The notes: generated from the sequence alone by a model not told the origin. Shown: positions 1-6,155, numbered from the stretch's first letter. The stretch is DNA of 6,155 nt from Crocinitomicaceae bacterium (GCA_013215515.1 JABSPC010000261.1:1-6155); one strand, 5' to 3'. Numbers and translations: made by a program.

Positions 1-1
1 A

Positions 2-97
2 AAGTCTAAAAAGGCGCGTCGTACTTCAGGCTTCGACTCAGCTATACAGGGTTTGGGAATACATATAAAGAATAAAAAAAAGGTTAAGGTAAGCTGA
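2..97 (+). CDS. Possible C-terminal tail of an unidentified protein (partial, enters from left edge)
   Basis: Reading from base 2, 31 sense codons run to a TGA at 95-97. The peptide has a basic stretch (KSKKARRTSG), a more ordinary middle (FDSAIQGLGIHI) and a lysine-rich end (KNKKKVKVS). Two things suggest coding: bases 11-58 are visibly richer in G and C than the DNA after the stop, and lysine-rich C-terminal tails are common on nucleic-acid-binding proteins. The other two forward frames stop at 7-9 and 64-69. There is no start codon in the window, so this would be the 3' end of a rightward gene converging on the receptor gene. I do not recognise the family. The frame could be open by chance, since it is short. 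Confidence 0.35.
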   Translation, partial: KSKKARRTSGFDSAIQGLGIHIKNKKKVKVS

Positions 98-154
98 TTT
101 GAGAGTGAACTAAAGTAATGAATTTAAAAGTCCGTAAAGTTGAGAATCACGGTT

Positions 155-197
155 AAAAAAACAACTTTTGATACTTACAAAACTTAGACACTCTAAG
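155..197 (-). terminator. Putative weak intrinsic terminator(s) downstream of the receptor gene
   Basis: Just past the receptor stop on the minus strand there is a perfect 6-bp stem (CTTAGA / TCTAAG, arms 183-188 and 192-197) with a 3-nt loop, followed by four T. An overlapping, mutually exclusive hairpin (TTTTG at 178-182 with CAAAA at 166-170, 7-nt loop) is followed after four bases by seven T (155-161). Both stems are AT-rich and weak, but position and T-tracts fit the end of the leftward cluster. The rest of the 98-207 gap shows nothing else I can name. Confidence 0.4.
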
Positions 198-207
198 CAT
201 TCGACTC

Positions 208-2619
208 TTAATCACCTCCTCCAACCGAGCTTGTTCTTGGCATTTTCTTCTTATCTAATTGCCCAAACTTATAGGACAAAGTAAGATAAACTCTTCGGCT
301 TAACCATTTGAATTCCATGTCCTGCATTACCCCATCTCGATCTAATTTAATAGTAGTATTCATCGTATTAAAAAGATCCGTAACCCTTGTTCCAATTGAT
401 AGTTTATTCTTAAATAATCTCTTTTCGAAAGCCATCCCAATTACATTTCCTCTCTGAAAAACCCCTTGTGGCACCACTCTAGGAGCACTATAGTTAGCAG
501 TTACTTTGAAACTCGCTGTCTTTTTCCAAAAATCTACACTCCCTGAATATTTCACCCCCCAATTCAAACCGTCATTATTCCAATCTGCATTCGAATCATA
601 ATTCGTGTAATCAATATAACTACCATTAAATGACAATGTATTCTTCATCCACTTGAAGGGCTTGTAAATCAAGATCACTTCTAGTCCAGCACTTACACTT
701 TTATCAATATTTGCATACGTCATGAACGCGGTGTTATCGCTACAAAAATACTTCACGCGGTTAATAACGTCCGTGGTTCTTTTATGAAAAACACTTGTTG
801 AAATTATCAACTTCTTGGCTGTAAACGAATAGCTAAAGTCATAAGAATCAATATATTCTGGTTTCAACTCTGGATTTCCACTTCTTAAATTAAAAGGATC
901 AGCATAGCTTACAAATGGATTCAATTGACGCGATCTTGGTCTGTTAATTCGCCTGCTGTAGCTCAGTCCAAATTCAGATTTATTACTCACTTCATACTTT
1001 AAATGAACTGATGGAAATATATTTATGTACGTCCTTCTGTAATTTGTATCAGACGAAATCAACTGTGGATTTTGCACGGCGAACTCTCCTCTTAGACCTC
1101 CTTGGTATTTGAATTTACCCAACTCTTGCCCAAAAATAAAATAGGTGCTGTACTCACTTCCTGTATAGAGATATTGGAAATTTGCCAACGTGTCCTCATT
1201 GAACAATCCGGTTACAGTGTCCATTGCTTCAGAATAGGTATCAATATCTTCGTGTCTTTGAATCATTTTAGCTCCCGCCTCAATTCGCGCATTAATATCA
1301 GTCAAAATGTAGCTATAATCGGTTTGAGCGGTGGTAATAGAATTTACTTCAACGTTATCCAACTGCTGGTTCAAAGGGCTATTTGTGCTTAGGACATCAA
1401 AATCATCATAGTAAATCTCTTTGTATATTCCCACTACGCTTTTATCTCCAAATGACTGATAAGCAGATATTGACCACTCCCCTTTCTGCTTTTTAAATTT
1501 CAAAGTGTAATTCAAGTTAACGTCCAAATTTCTATTCGATCTTGGCTCAAAAGACTCTCGATCCCATTTATTGTAAAGTCCGTTATCACCATCAAACAGC
1601 TCATTTTTCAAATAACCATACCGATCGCGCTGTCCGATTGCAGCTGTTGCCGAAATCCCAATAACATTTCTGTCATTGACATAAAAATCAGTTCCTAGAA
1701 CCAATGAATTCCCTTGTTTCAAGTCCGTTCCTTCTCTGCGTTGAGATAGAAAAATAGAACTATCTGCAGTAATATCTCGGGTTAAGTCGCTTGAAAAATT
1801 TCTATACCCTTCGTAATAATTAAATGAATAGTTGATATAACTATTAAAGCGCTCGTTTCTGTAACTCAAGGAAAAATTCCCTTCAAATTGATTTCCAGTG
1901 GCTGCGGTTGCTGATACAATCCCGTTGAACCCTTTCAGTTTATTCTTTTTCATTACGATATTGATAATACCAGAAGTTCCATCAGGATCGTACTTTGCAG
2001 AAGGATTTGTAACCACTTCAACGCGCTCTATTGCATTGGCAGGAAGTGAGTTTAAAAGATTTTGTCCATCGCCTAAAACCAATCCACTTGGGCGACCATC
2101 AATCAAAATAGTGACATTCGCATCCCCCCTAAGACTAATGTTGCCATCTTGGTCAACTTCGATTGAAGGAATGTTATTAAGAACATCATTTACGGTTCCC
2201 CCCTTAGAAGTGATATCATCTTGTACTTTATAGATTTTCTTGTCTATCCCTGCTTTAAGCACATCTAAAGAACCATCCACAAATACCCCATCTATTTCGA
2301 GAGCTTTATCAATTTCCAACTTAATTTCGCCTAAATCTCTTTCTTGAGTCTTATCAACAACAAAAGGATCAACAACATAATCGGCGAAATTTGTAAAAGT
2401 TATTTTTAGGTAATAATTTCCAGGCTTCACTTCATCCAAACGAAAACTGCCGTCTTCAGATGTGAAAATCCCATATGTAACTGTAGAATCCTCTGGGTTA
2501 AACAGACGAATTGACGCAAATTCAAGTGCTCCTTCTTCATCCATCACCTTTCCAGTAATAACTTGGGAACTAACAATAAATGACGAACTCAGAAATAGAA
2601 TAATTAATAATTCTCTCAT
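208..2619 (-). CDS. TonB-dependent-receptor-like outer-membrane beta-barrel protein
   Basis: This 803-residue protein is predicted to sit in the outer membrane. Residues 1-18 form a signal peptide (hydrophobic LLIILFL core, likely cut before Q19). Residues 20-100 form a carboxypeptidase-regulatory-like beta-sandwich (ITGKVMDEEG start, then TSEDGSFRLDEVKPGNYYL). Residues 120-225 form a plug domain, with LNNIPSIEVDQDGNISLRG, ILIDGRP and the motif NPSAKYDPDGTSGIINIV. The rest, with alternating aromatic and polar residues, is a barrel of the OMP_b-brl_3 type. The last strand appears to end at LTLSYKFG, followed by a 16-residue basic and Gly-rich tail (LDKKKMPRTSSVGGGD); such tails are frequent in this group. 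No TonB box is obvious. It is not a SusC: no partner SusD follows and the size is smaller than usual for SusC. Members are widely annotated as TonB-dependent receptors, but the substrate is unknown. The ATG directly follows the TAG of the osmC-like gene (zero spacing), so translation is probably coupled. The gene is intact. Confidence 0.9.
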   Translation of the reverse strand: MRELLIILFLSSSFIVSSQVITGKVMDEEGALEFASIRLFNPEDSTVTYGIFTSEDGSFRLDEVKPGNYYLKITFTNFADYVVDPFVVDKTQERDLGEIKLEIDKALEIDGVFVDGSLDVLKAGIDKKIYKVQDDITSKGGTVNDVLNNIPSIEVDQDGNISLRGDANVTILIDGRPSGLVLGDGQNLLNSLPANAIERVEVVTNPSAKYDPDGTSGIINIVMKKNKLKGFNGIVSATAATGNQFEGNFSLSYRNERFNSYINYSFNYYEGYRNFSSDLTRDITADSSIFLSQRREGTDLKQGNSLVLGTDFYVNDRNVIGISATAAIGQRDRYGYLKNELFDGDNGLYNKWDRESFEPRSNRNLDVNLNYTLKFKKQKGEWSISAYQSFGDKSVVGIYKEIYYDDFDVLSTNSPLNQQLDNVEVNSITTAQTDYSYILTDINARIEAGAKMIQRHEDIDTYSEAMDTVTGLFNEDTLANFQYLYTGSEYSTYFIFGQELGKFKYQGGLRGEFAVQNPQLISSDTNYRRTYINIFPSVHLKYEVSNKSEFGLSYSRRINRPRSRQLNPFVSYADPFNLRSGNPELKPEYIDSYDFSYSFTAKKLIISTSVFHKRTTDVINRVKYFCSDNTAFMTYANIDKSVSAGLEVILIYKPFKWMKNTLSFNGSYIDYTNYDSNADWNNDGLNWGVKYSGSVDFWKKTASFKVTANYSAPRVVPQGVFQRGNVIGMAFEKRLFKNKLSIGTRVTDLFNTMNTTIKLDRDGVMQDMEFKWLSRRVYLTLSYKFGQLDKKKMPRTSSVGGGD

Positions 2620-3003
2620 CTATACAAATTTGAATTCAAAAGAATTACGTAGCATTTTGGCAACGGGGCATCTTCCTGAAATTACTTTTAAACCTTCAAT
2701 TTGATCTTTAGATAGATCGCCTTGAAACTCAATTGATTTTTCAACCACTGTTTTTTCGGACTTTTCTCCCATCGAAAGAGAAATTGAAGCTCCTTGAAAA
2801 TCCCACTCCTTGCGATTCGCATACATTCTCATTGTAATCAACTTACAACTCGCCATTGACGACAATAGTAATTCACTCGGTGTTGGTCCATCGTCTGTTC
2901 CTCCCATAGATTTGGGCTCATCGCTATACCAAGTCAAACCTCTACTCTCATTCTCTACAACATACCCCTCCTTTAACGAAGCAGTTAATTTAATCTCTTG
3001 CAC
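2620..3003 (-). CDS. OsmC/Ohr-superfamily protein (putative thiol-dependent peroxide reductase)
   Basis: This 127-residue protein has the OsmC fold signature. GGTDDGPTPSELLLSSMASC (residues 34-53) contains the conserved glutamate (E44) and the first redox cysteine (C53). The second cysteine, C112, lies in GRCPVAKML near the C terminus. R21, in the N-terminal ESRGLTW segment, may be the conserved active-site arginine. In characterised OsmC and Ohr proteins the two cysteines reduce organic or inorganic peroxides in the cytoplasm; many short family members like this one have no tested substrate, so the reaction here is inferred. The start must be the GTG at 3001-3003: an in-frame TGA lies three codons upstream and the next Met is residue 33, inside the conserved core. 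This start overlaps the end of the MarR gene by 14 nt, implying coupled translation. The stop abuts the receptor start. No signal peptide is present, consistent with a cytoplasmic protein. Confidence 0.9.
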   Translation of the reverse strand: MQEIKLTASLKEGYVVENESRGLTWYSDEPKSMGGTDDGPTPSELLLSSMASCKLITMRMYANRKEWDFQGASISLSMGEKSEKTVVEKSIEFQGDLSKDQIEGLKVISGRCPVAKMLRNSFEFKFV

Positions 3004-3451
3004 TATCTCTCATTTTATCCAGTAAATCACTTAACATATTTGCTTCATCATCCGTCAATGGAGCTTTAATAAAATTGGAATTTTCTTCTTCGTGTTTTAC
3101 ATCTATTTCGGTAAGAATTTCCAATCCAGGCTTTGCAATCTTAACATATACAACCCTTCGATCTTCGCTGCATCGTTCTCTTGAGATTAAGCCTTTAGCT
3201 ATTAACTTGTCCATGAGACGTGTGGTATTCGGGGATTTCTCAATCATCCTTTCCTTCACCGTATTCACCGCAATTGAGCCTCCAGCGCCTCTTAATATTC
3301 TTAATATATTGAACTGAGCCATTGACAATCCAAATTCAGCCATAAAGGCATTTTGAATGGTTGCAAAAAAATTGGACGTATACCTTACATTGACAGACGC
3401 CCTAATTTGCGGTGACTTAAACTTTGATTTTATTTCATCATCAATCTTCAT
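2990..3451 (-). CDS. MarR-family winged-helix transcriptional regulator
   Basis: This 153-residue protein (from the ATG at 3449-3451) matches the MarR layout: an N-terminal dimerisation helix, a winged helix-turn-helix at about residues 42-105, and C-terminal dimerisation helices. LSMAQFNILRIL begins the DNA-binding domain, SPNTTRLMDKLIAKGLI is the recognition-helix region, and the wing carries the hallmark D97-R98-R99 followed by VVYVKI. The only cysteine is C94 at the wing; the N-terminal peroxide-sensing cysteine of OhrR is not evident, so peroxide sensing in the OhrR manner is unlikely. An in-frame ATG at 3464-3466 would add five residues (MYFCS). I prefer 3451 because a good -7 promoter element (3456-3463) lies between the two ATGs, four bases from the inner one, giving a leaderless or near-leaderless mRNA. 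It is the first gene of the leftward cluster and probably autoregulates. Its ligand is unknown. Confidence 0.88.
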   Translation of the reverse strand: MKIDDEIKSKFKSPQIRASVNVRYTSNFFATIQNAFMAEFGLSMAQFNILRILRGAGGSIAVNTVKERMIEKSPNTTRLMDKLIAKGLISRERCSEDRRVVYVKIAKPGLEILTEIDVKHEEENSNFIKAPLTDDEANMLSDLLDKMRDSARD

Positions 3452-3455
3452 ACTG

Positions 3456-3486
3456 CAAAAATACATACCATGGTATTATATTCAAA
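3456..3486 (-). promoter_or_regulatory. Bacteroidota-type promoter of the MarR-OsmC-receptor cluster
   Basis: On the minus strand a TTTG (3483-3486) is followed after 19 nt by TATTTTTG (3456-3463), which fits the Bacteroidota sigma factor consensus (-33 TTTG/TTG, -7 TAnnTTTG) without mismatch in the -7 box. The expected transcription start falls at or within a few bases of the ATG at 3449-3451. If active, it excludes the longer MarR start at 3466 for this transcript. I saw no comparable element ahead of the two downstream genes, supporting a single operon promoter. Confidence 0.65.
3465..3476. promoter_or_regulatory. Perfect 12-bp palindrome ATACCATGGTAT, candidate MarR operator
   Basis: ATACCATGGTAT is its own reverse complement and lies within the 19-nt spacer between the -33 and -7 elements of the MarR promoter. 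A dimeric MarR protein bound there would block RNA polymerase, the usual autorepression geometry for this family. Known MarR sites are typically somewhat longer inverted repeats (about 16-20 bp); beyond the 12 bp the symmetry breaks down. The operator role is inferred from position and symmetry only. Confidence 0.5.
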
Positions 3487-3564
3487 GTTTTTTAGCTAAT
3501 ATTTGCTTAATTGATACTATTACTACATGAAGCCAAAGATTAGTCCATTGATTAGAGTTTAAGT

Positions 3565-3593
3565 TTTACGAAAAAGAAGAATTAGTATCTTCG
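3565..3593 (+). promoter_or_regulatory. Possible promoter of the lipoprotein gene
   Basis: TATCTTCG (3586-3593) matches the -7 consensus TAnnTTTG at all but one position. A T-rich TTTA (3565-3568) lies 17 nt upstream where a -33 TTTG would be expected, a poor match. The element is 20 bp from the ATG at 3614, giving a short leader without a Shine-Dalgarno sequence, as is normal in this phylum. The remaining stretch, 3487-3564, shows nothing else convincing. Confidence 0.4.
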
Positions 3594-3613
3594 CGATCTA
3601 ATTACTACTTATT

Positions 3614-4099
3614 ATGAAAAGAACTTTATATTCAATTTTTGCCGCAGCTATGTTCGTGGTGCTTAGTGGATGTGGTGGAGCCGAAGCAAAGGCCGAGAAT
3701 CATGCAGAAGAACTATGCACGTGTTTAACCGATGCTGGATTAGACAACTCTCTTAACATCCTTAGGCTTAACGACAGAAGCTTTATGAGAGACATGGAAG
3801 ACAAATTTCAAAATGAAGTTCCTGAATGTGCGATGAAGGTTTTCCGTGAAATGGAAAAAGATTTGGACGACATGAGTAAAAATCAGAAAAAGGAATACAC
3901 AAAGGCTTTCTTAAAAGCGTGTATTGATACTGATTGCGCTGACATCGCTATTAATATGATTCCTTACGATAGAATGGGAATGGCAGTGGATATGCTGGAA
4001 GACCAACTTAGGCGTCAACAACGCTACAGAAGAGATAGAAACCGATGGGAAGAAGAAGAAATGGGAGACGTGGATGATCTAGAAGATTTGTTCCGCTAG
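3614..4099 (+). CDS. Small cysteine-rich lipoprotein of unknown function
   Basis: This 161-residue protein starts with a lipoprotein signal peptide (MKR, hydrophobic core, lipobox LSGC with the lipidated Cys at 20). The residues after Cys20 (GGAEAKAEN) do not clearly match described Bacteroidota surface-export signals, so periplasmic versus cell-surface placement is open. The mature part is probably helical and has five further cysteines: a CxC pair (C35, C37), C72 in VPECAMKV, and C103 and C108 (CIDTDC). These could form two disulfides with one thiol left, or bind metal. From about residue 130 the tail is highly charged: first arginine-rich (RRQQRYRRDRNR), then acidic (EEEE, DVDDLEDL). I do not recognise a named domain and assign no function. 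It is divergent from the MarR cluster and converges on the mannosidase gene with a 1-nt gap. The start is fixed by the signal peptide. Confidence 0.85.
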   Translation: MKRTLYSIFAAAMFVVLSGCGGAEAKAENHAEELCTCLTDAGLDNSLNILRLNDRSFMRDMEDKFQNEVPECAMKVFREMEKDLDDMSKNQKKEYTKAFLKACIDTDCADIAINMIPYDRMGMAVDMLEDQLRRQQRYRRDRNRWEEEEMGDVDDLEDLFR

Positions 4100-4100
4100 T

Positions 4101-6155
4101 TTACAACCATTTAATTTCAATACTAATAAGAGGGGTTCCTTTTTGGAATTCCACTTTTATTTTGTGCGTACCCGGAAGATAACTTACAAAGTTCTCGCTG
4201 AACTTTACTCCTGGTTGGTCCACCATTAGCCAAGCGTCCCGAATAAACCTTTTATTTGAAACAACCGCTATCGCTGTTCCAGATTCAGAGTCTATACTTT
4301 CAAGTACTACCGTTACATCCTCTTGAGAAGCCTTTTTATACTCTTTTGGAAGATGATCAAACGATCTTTTGAATTCCTTCCCCTTATTATCTTTCCAAGT
4401 AAATACGAGATGTGAATTCTTACCTATACATCTATCATTCAACTCTTTAACATATAAATGAAAAGAATTTTGTCCTTCTACTTTAATGTCAAAAACTTCT
4501 TGTGAAACCTCTTCACCTTTTAAATCAAGAATCTGGCAAACTACCTGGCAATCAAAAGTAGCCTCTATCCCAGAGACTAAGTAGTAATCAATATTTTCAA
4601 GATCATTGTACTTCGCAACAACCGCTACTTCTTCATAATCATCCTTAATTCTATATTGCAAGGCTTTCCAATTTCCGAAATAATCTATACTCGACCAAGA
4701 CGGAGCTGGCCAACAATCATTGACTTGCCAATATAAAGTACCTCCACATCGAGGAGCATCAATTCGATGCCCTGCAACAGCCATACTAACGGCCATCGCC
4801 TGTGTTAACTGAGAATAGTAGACAAAATCTTCAAAGGTCTCAGGTGTTCCGTACAGTTTTTTTGCATGTTTAAGAATCATATTGTTTCCTACATAACTCT
4901 TTTGGTGGTGTTTCATCACTTCAGATGACAAATCCCAATCCTTATGCTCTGCAAATGTAGATATGGTTGAATATTCAGGAAAACTTTGAAAACCATACTC
5001 GGCATTAAACCGTCCGATTTTCTTCCCGAAATCTTGAATTGGGTCTTTACCGTGCCAAACGCCCCAATAGTGCTGAGAACCATGATTGTACAAATCATCC
5101 TTCCCCCAATTGCTCAAAGGCGATGTATGGATATAAGGAATATTTGTATGTTTTCCAATGATATCAGGGGCCACCTCTTTGAAAAGTCGATCATAGGATC
5201 TTTCAATTTCTTTAGCGCTCTTACCGAACAAGCCATACTTAATCTGAAAGCCCCAATTGCCCCAAGCCACTTCTACTTCATTATTTCCATTGAATTGAAC
5301 GACACTTGCATGCCCTGCGATTCTCGGTATTTGATATTCAAATTCCTTTGAAACATTTTCAATAAAATCATCATCTCCAGGGTACATTGCACAGGCAAAC
5401 ATTAAATCTTGCCAGACCATAATTCCAAGTCGATCGCACGTCTCAAAAAAGATCTCATCGGGATAATATCCTCCACCCCAAACACGTACCATATTGAAGT
5501 TTGATAAGGCCATATCTTCAACTAGTTTTTCGATGTCTTCGTCCATAACTCTTGCTGGAAAAATATCCTGTGGAATATAGTCTCCTCCTTTGCAAAAAAT
5601 GCGCTGCCCGTTGATCTTAAAATAGTAGCTTGTGCCCCATTCATCTGTCTCTTGAATCAACTCCGAGGTCTTAATCCCATAATCAAAGTAAGAAGACCCA
5701 ATGATCTTATCCTCTGATGATTGAATTAAAATAACTTTATTATATAAATATTGATCACCATGTCCTTTAGGCCACCAAAGTTTAGGGTTATTTATTTGAG
5801 TTTCATATTTAATAACTCCGTTCTCAGCAGTCACATTTCCATATAACAAGTCATCAGTTTTCCAGATATATTCCTTGTTATCTTTAACGGCCAATTCAAT
5901 CATAAATTCAACCGTTGCTGAAGCAGTGCTCACATCAGAAACTTTGACGCTTTTATTCATGATACGATTGTTGTCATATCCCAATAATTCGACAGGTTTA
6001 TTGAAGCCAATTGTGTTCATTCGAAGTGCCCAATCCCAACCAAATTGATATTGAGGCTTTCTCGTATATGGAGCAATCGCAACGTCGTGAACATCATTTG
6101 GAGCTGGGAGACGATAATCCTTATCCTTCCATATTTCAGCATGGTACATGACGGG
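4101..6155 (-). CDS. Beta-mannosidase, glycoside hydrolase family 2 (partial, 5' end off the window)
   Basis: The enzyme removes terminal non-reducing beta-D-mannose, as in mannan, manno-oligosaccharide or N-glycan breakdown. Numbering from the Met at 6147-6149, residues 45-165 look like the GH2 Ig-like domain, 175-500 the TIM barrel, 500-608 a second Ig-like domain, and 612-682 the C-terminal mannosidase Ig domain. Diagnostic motifs are QYQFGWDW (33-40), VRVWGGGYYPDE (221-232), FNGNNE with acid/base E291, RFNAEYGFQS with nucleophile E384, and TLYWQVNDCWPAPSWSSIDY (471-490). The 93-residue spacing of the glutamates fits characterised GH2 beta-mannosidases, and the WQVND and APSWSSIDY motifs separate it from beta-galactosidases. 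The frame is open to the window edge (Pro-Val precede the Met), so this Met is internal. About 160-170 residues, including the sugar-binding-like N-terminal domain and any signal peptide, are missing, so location cannot be judged. GWDW is followed by ALRMNTIGFNKP, where GPR and GIWRP are more usual. Confidence 0.93.
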   Translation of the reverse strand, partial: PVMYHAEIWKDKDYRLPAPNDVHDVAIAPYTRKPQYQFGWDWALRMNTIGFNKPVELLGYDNNRIMNKSVKVSDVSTASATVEFMIELAVKDNKEYIWKTDDLLYGNVTAENGVIKYETQINNPKLWWPKGHGDQYLYNKVILIQSSEDKIIGSSYFDYGIKTSELIQETDEWGTSYYFKINGQRIFCKGGDYIPQDIFPARVMDEDIEKLVEDMALSNFNMVRVWGGGYYPDEIFFETCDRLGIMVWQDLMFACAMYPGDDDFIENVSKEFEYQIPRIAGHASVVQFNGNNEVEVAWGNWGFQIKYGLFGKSAKEIERSYDRLFKEVAPDIIGKHTNIPYIHTSPLSNWGKDDLYNHGSQHYWGVWHGKDPIQDFGKKIGRFNAEYGFQSFPEYSTISTFAEHKDWDLSSEVMKHHQKSYVGNNMILKHAKKLYGTPETFEDFVYYSQLTQAMAVSMAVAGHRIDAPRCGGTLYWQVNDCWPAPSWSSIDYFGNWKALQYRIKDDYEEVAVVAKYNDLENIDYYLVSGIEATFDCQVVCQILDLKGEEVSQEVFDIKVEGQNSFHLYVKELNDRCIGKNSHLVFTWKDNKGKEFKRSFDHLPKEYKKASQEDVTVVLESIDSESGTAIAVVSNKRFIRDAWLMVDQPGVKFSENFVSYLPGTHKIKVEFQKGTPLISIEIKWL
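4132..4163 (+). terminator. Intrinsic terminator of the lipoprotein gene, embedded in the mannosidase 3' end
   Basis: In forward-strand RNA, GGGGUUCC (4132-4139) pairs with GGAAUUCC (4145-4152) across a UUUUU loop. This gives eight continuous pairs, two of them G-U, followed after two bases by UUUUAUUUU (4155-4163). It begins 33 nt past the lipoprotein stop. In the reverse-strand RNA the two G-U pairs become A-C mismatches, so the hairpin should act mainly on rightward transcripts. The bases also encode part of the mannosidase C terminus (EFQKGTPL). Confidence 0.5.

Noticed and set aside
2624..2631. CAAATTTG on the minus strand as a -7 box for a separate receptor promoter.
   Set aside because: One mismatch to TAnnTTTG and no TTG at a suitable distance upstream; the zero spacing to the osmC-like gene argues for cotranscription.
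2629..2640. Perfect palindrome TTTGAATTCAAA just upstream of the receptor start, considered as an operator.
   Set aside because: It is made of the Phe-Glu-Phe-Lys codons at the end of the osmC-like gene, is AT-rich, has no similarity to the MarR palindrome, and no convincing -33/-7 pair surrounds it.
1102..2704. Open frames on the plus strand opposite the receptor gene (1102-1392, 1898-2233, 2462-2704).
   Set aside because: They lie antisense to a long well-supported gene, have no recognisable domains and look like complement shadows of its codons.
2810..3317. Plus-strand open frames opposite the osmC-like and MarR genes.
   Set aside because: Both opposing genes have clear family motifs; the antisense peptides show no domain or promoter.
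3495..3504. Plus-strand AATATTTG-like sequence as a lipoprotein promoter.
   Set aside because: Imperfect -7 match, no -33 element at the right distance, and over 100 bases from the gene; the element at 3586-3593 is better placed.
4916..5351. Alternative frames inside the mannosidase gene on both strands.
   Set aside because: They overlap the catalytic-barrel coding sequence, whose motifs are intact throughout, so no frameshift or nested gene is needed.
208..6155. Polysaccharide-utilisation locus linking the receptor to the beta-mannosidase.
   Set aside because: The receptor is not SusC-like, no SusD partner is present, and the two genes are separated by a divergent regulator and a lipoprotein gene on the opposite strand. 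Genes beyond the right edge are not visible.

Overview
The window looks like an ordinary chromosomal segment from a member of the Bacteroidota, probably a flavobacterium-like environmental lineage. The evidence is an outer-membrane receptor of the carboxypeptidase-regulatory/plug/barrel type that is largely confined to this phylum, AT-rich DNA, start codons without clear Shine-Dalgarno sequences, and promoter-like TAnnTTTG -7 elements. Genus-level placement is not possible by eye.

Layout. Bases 2-97 (+) carry what may be the basic C-terminal tail of a gene that enters from the left edge. Bases 98-207 are non-coding and hold weak terminator hairpins serving the leftward genes. Bases 208-3451 form a compact leftward (-) cluster, in transcription order: a MarR-family regulator, an OsmC-family peroxide-reductase-like protein whose GTG start lies inside the regulator gene, and a TonB-dependent-receptor-like outer-membrane protein whose ATG directly abuts the osmC-like stop codon. 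A divergent intergenic region (about 3452-3613) holds a well-formed promoter for the leftward cluster, with a perfect 12-bp palindrome between its -33 and -7 elements, and a weaker promoter for a rightward gene. That gene (3614-4099, +) encodes a small cysteine-rich lipoprotein of unknown function. It converges on a GH2 beta-mannosidase (4101-6155, -) with one base between the two stop codons; the mannosidase runs off the right edge and lacks roughly its first 160-170 residues here. A strand-specific hairpin plus U-tract, apparently the terminator of the lipoprotein gene, lies inside the mannosidase 3' coding end.

How the genes may work together. The MarR/OsmC pair resembles peroxide- or thiol-stress modules, with the regulator probably controlling its own promoter through the palindrome; the receptor is likely cotranscribed, which is a less usual partner. 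The lipoprotein and the mannosidase (terminal beta-mannose removal during mannan or N-glycan breakdown) appear to be separate units. No mobile element, CRISPR array, tRNA or rRNA was seen. I found no convincing undescribed multi-gene system; the most interesting points are the regulator-OsmC-receptor cluster, its promoter/operator, and the unknown lipoprotein.
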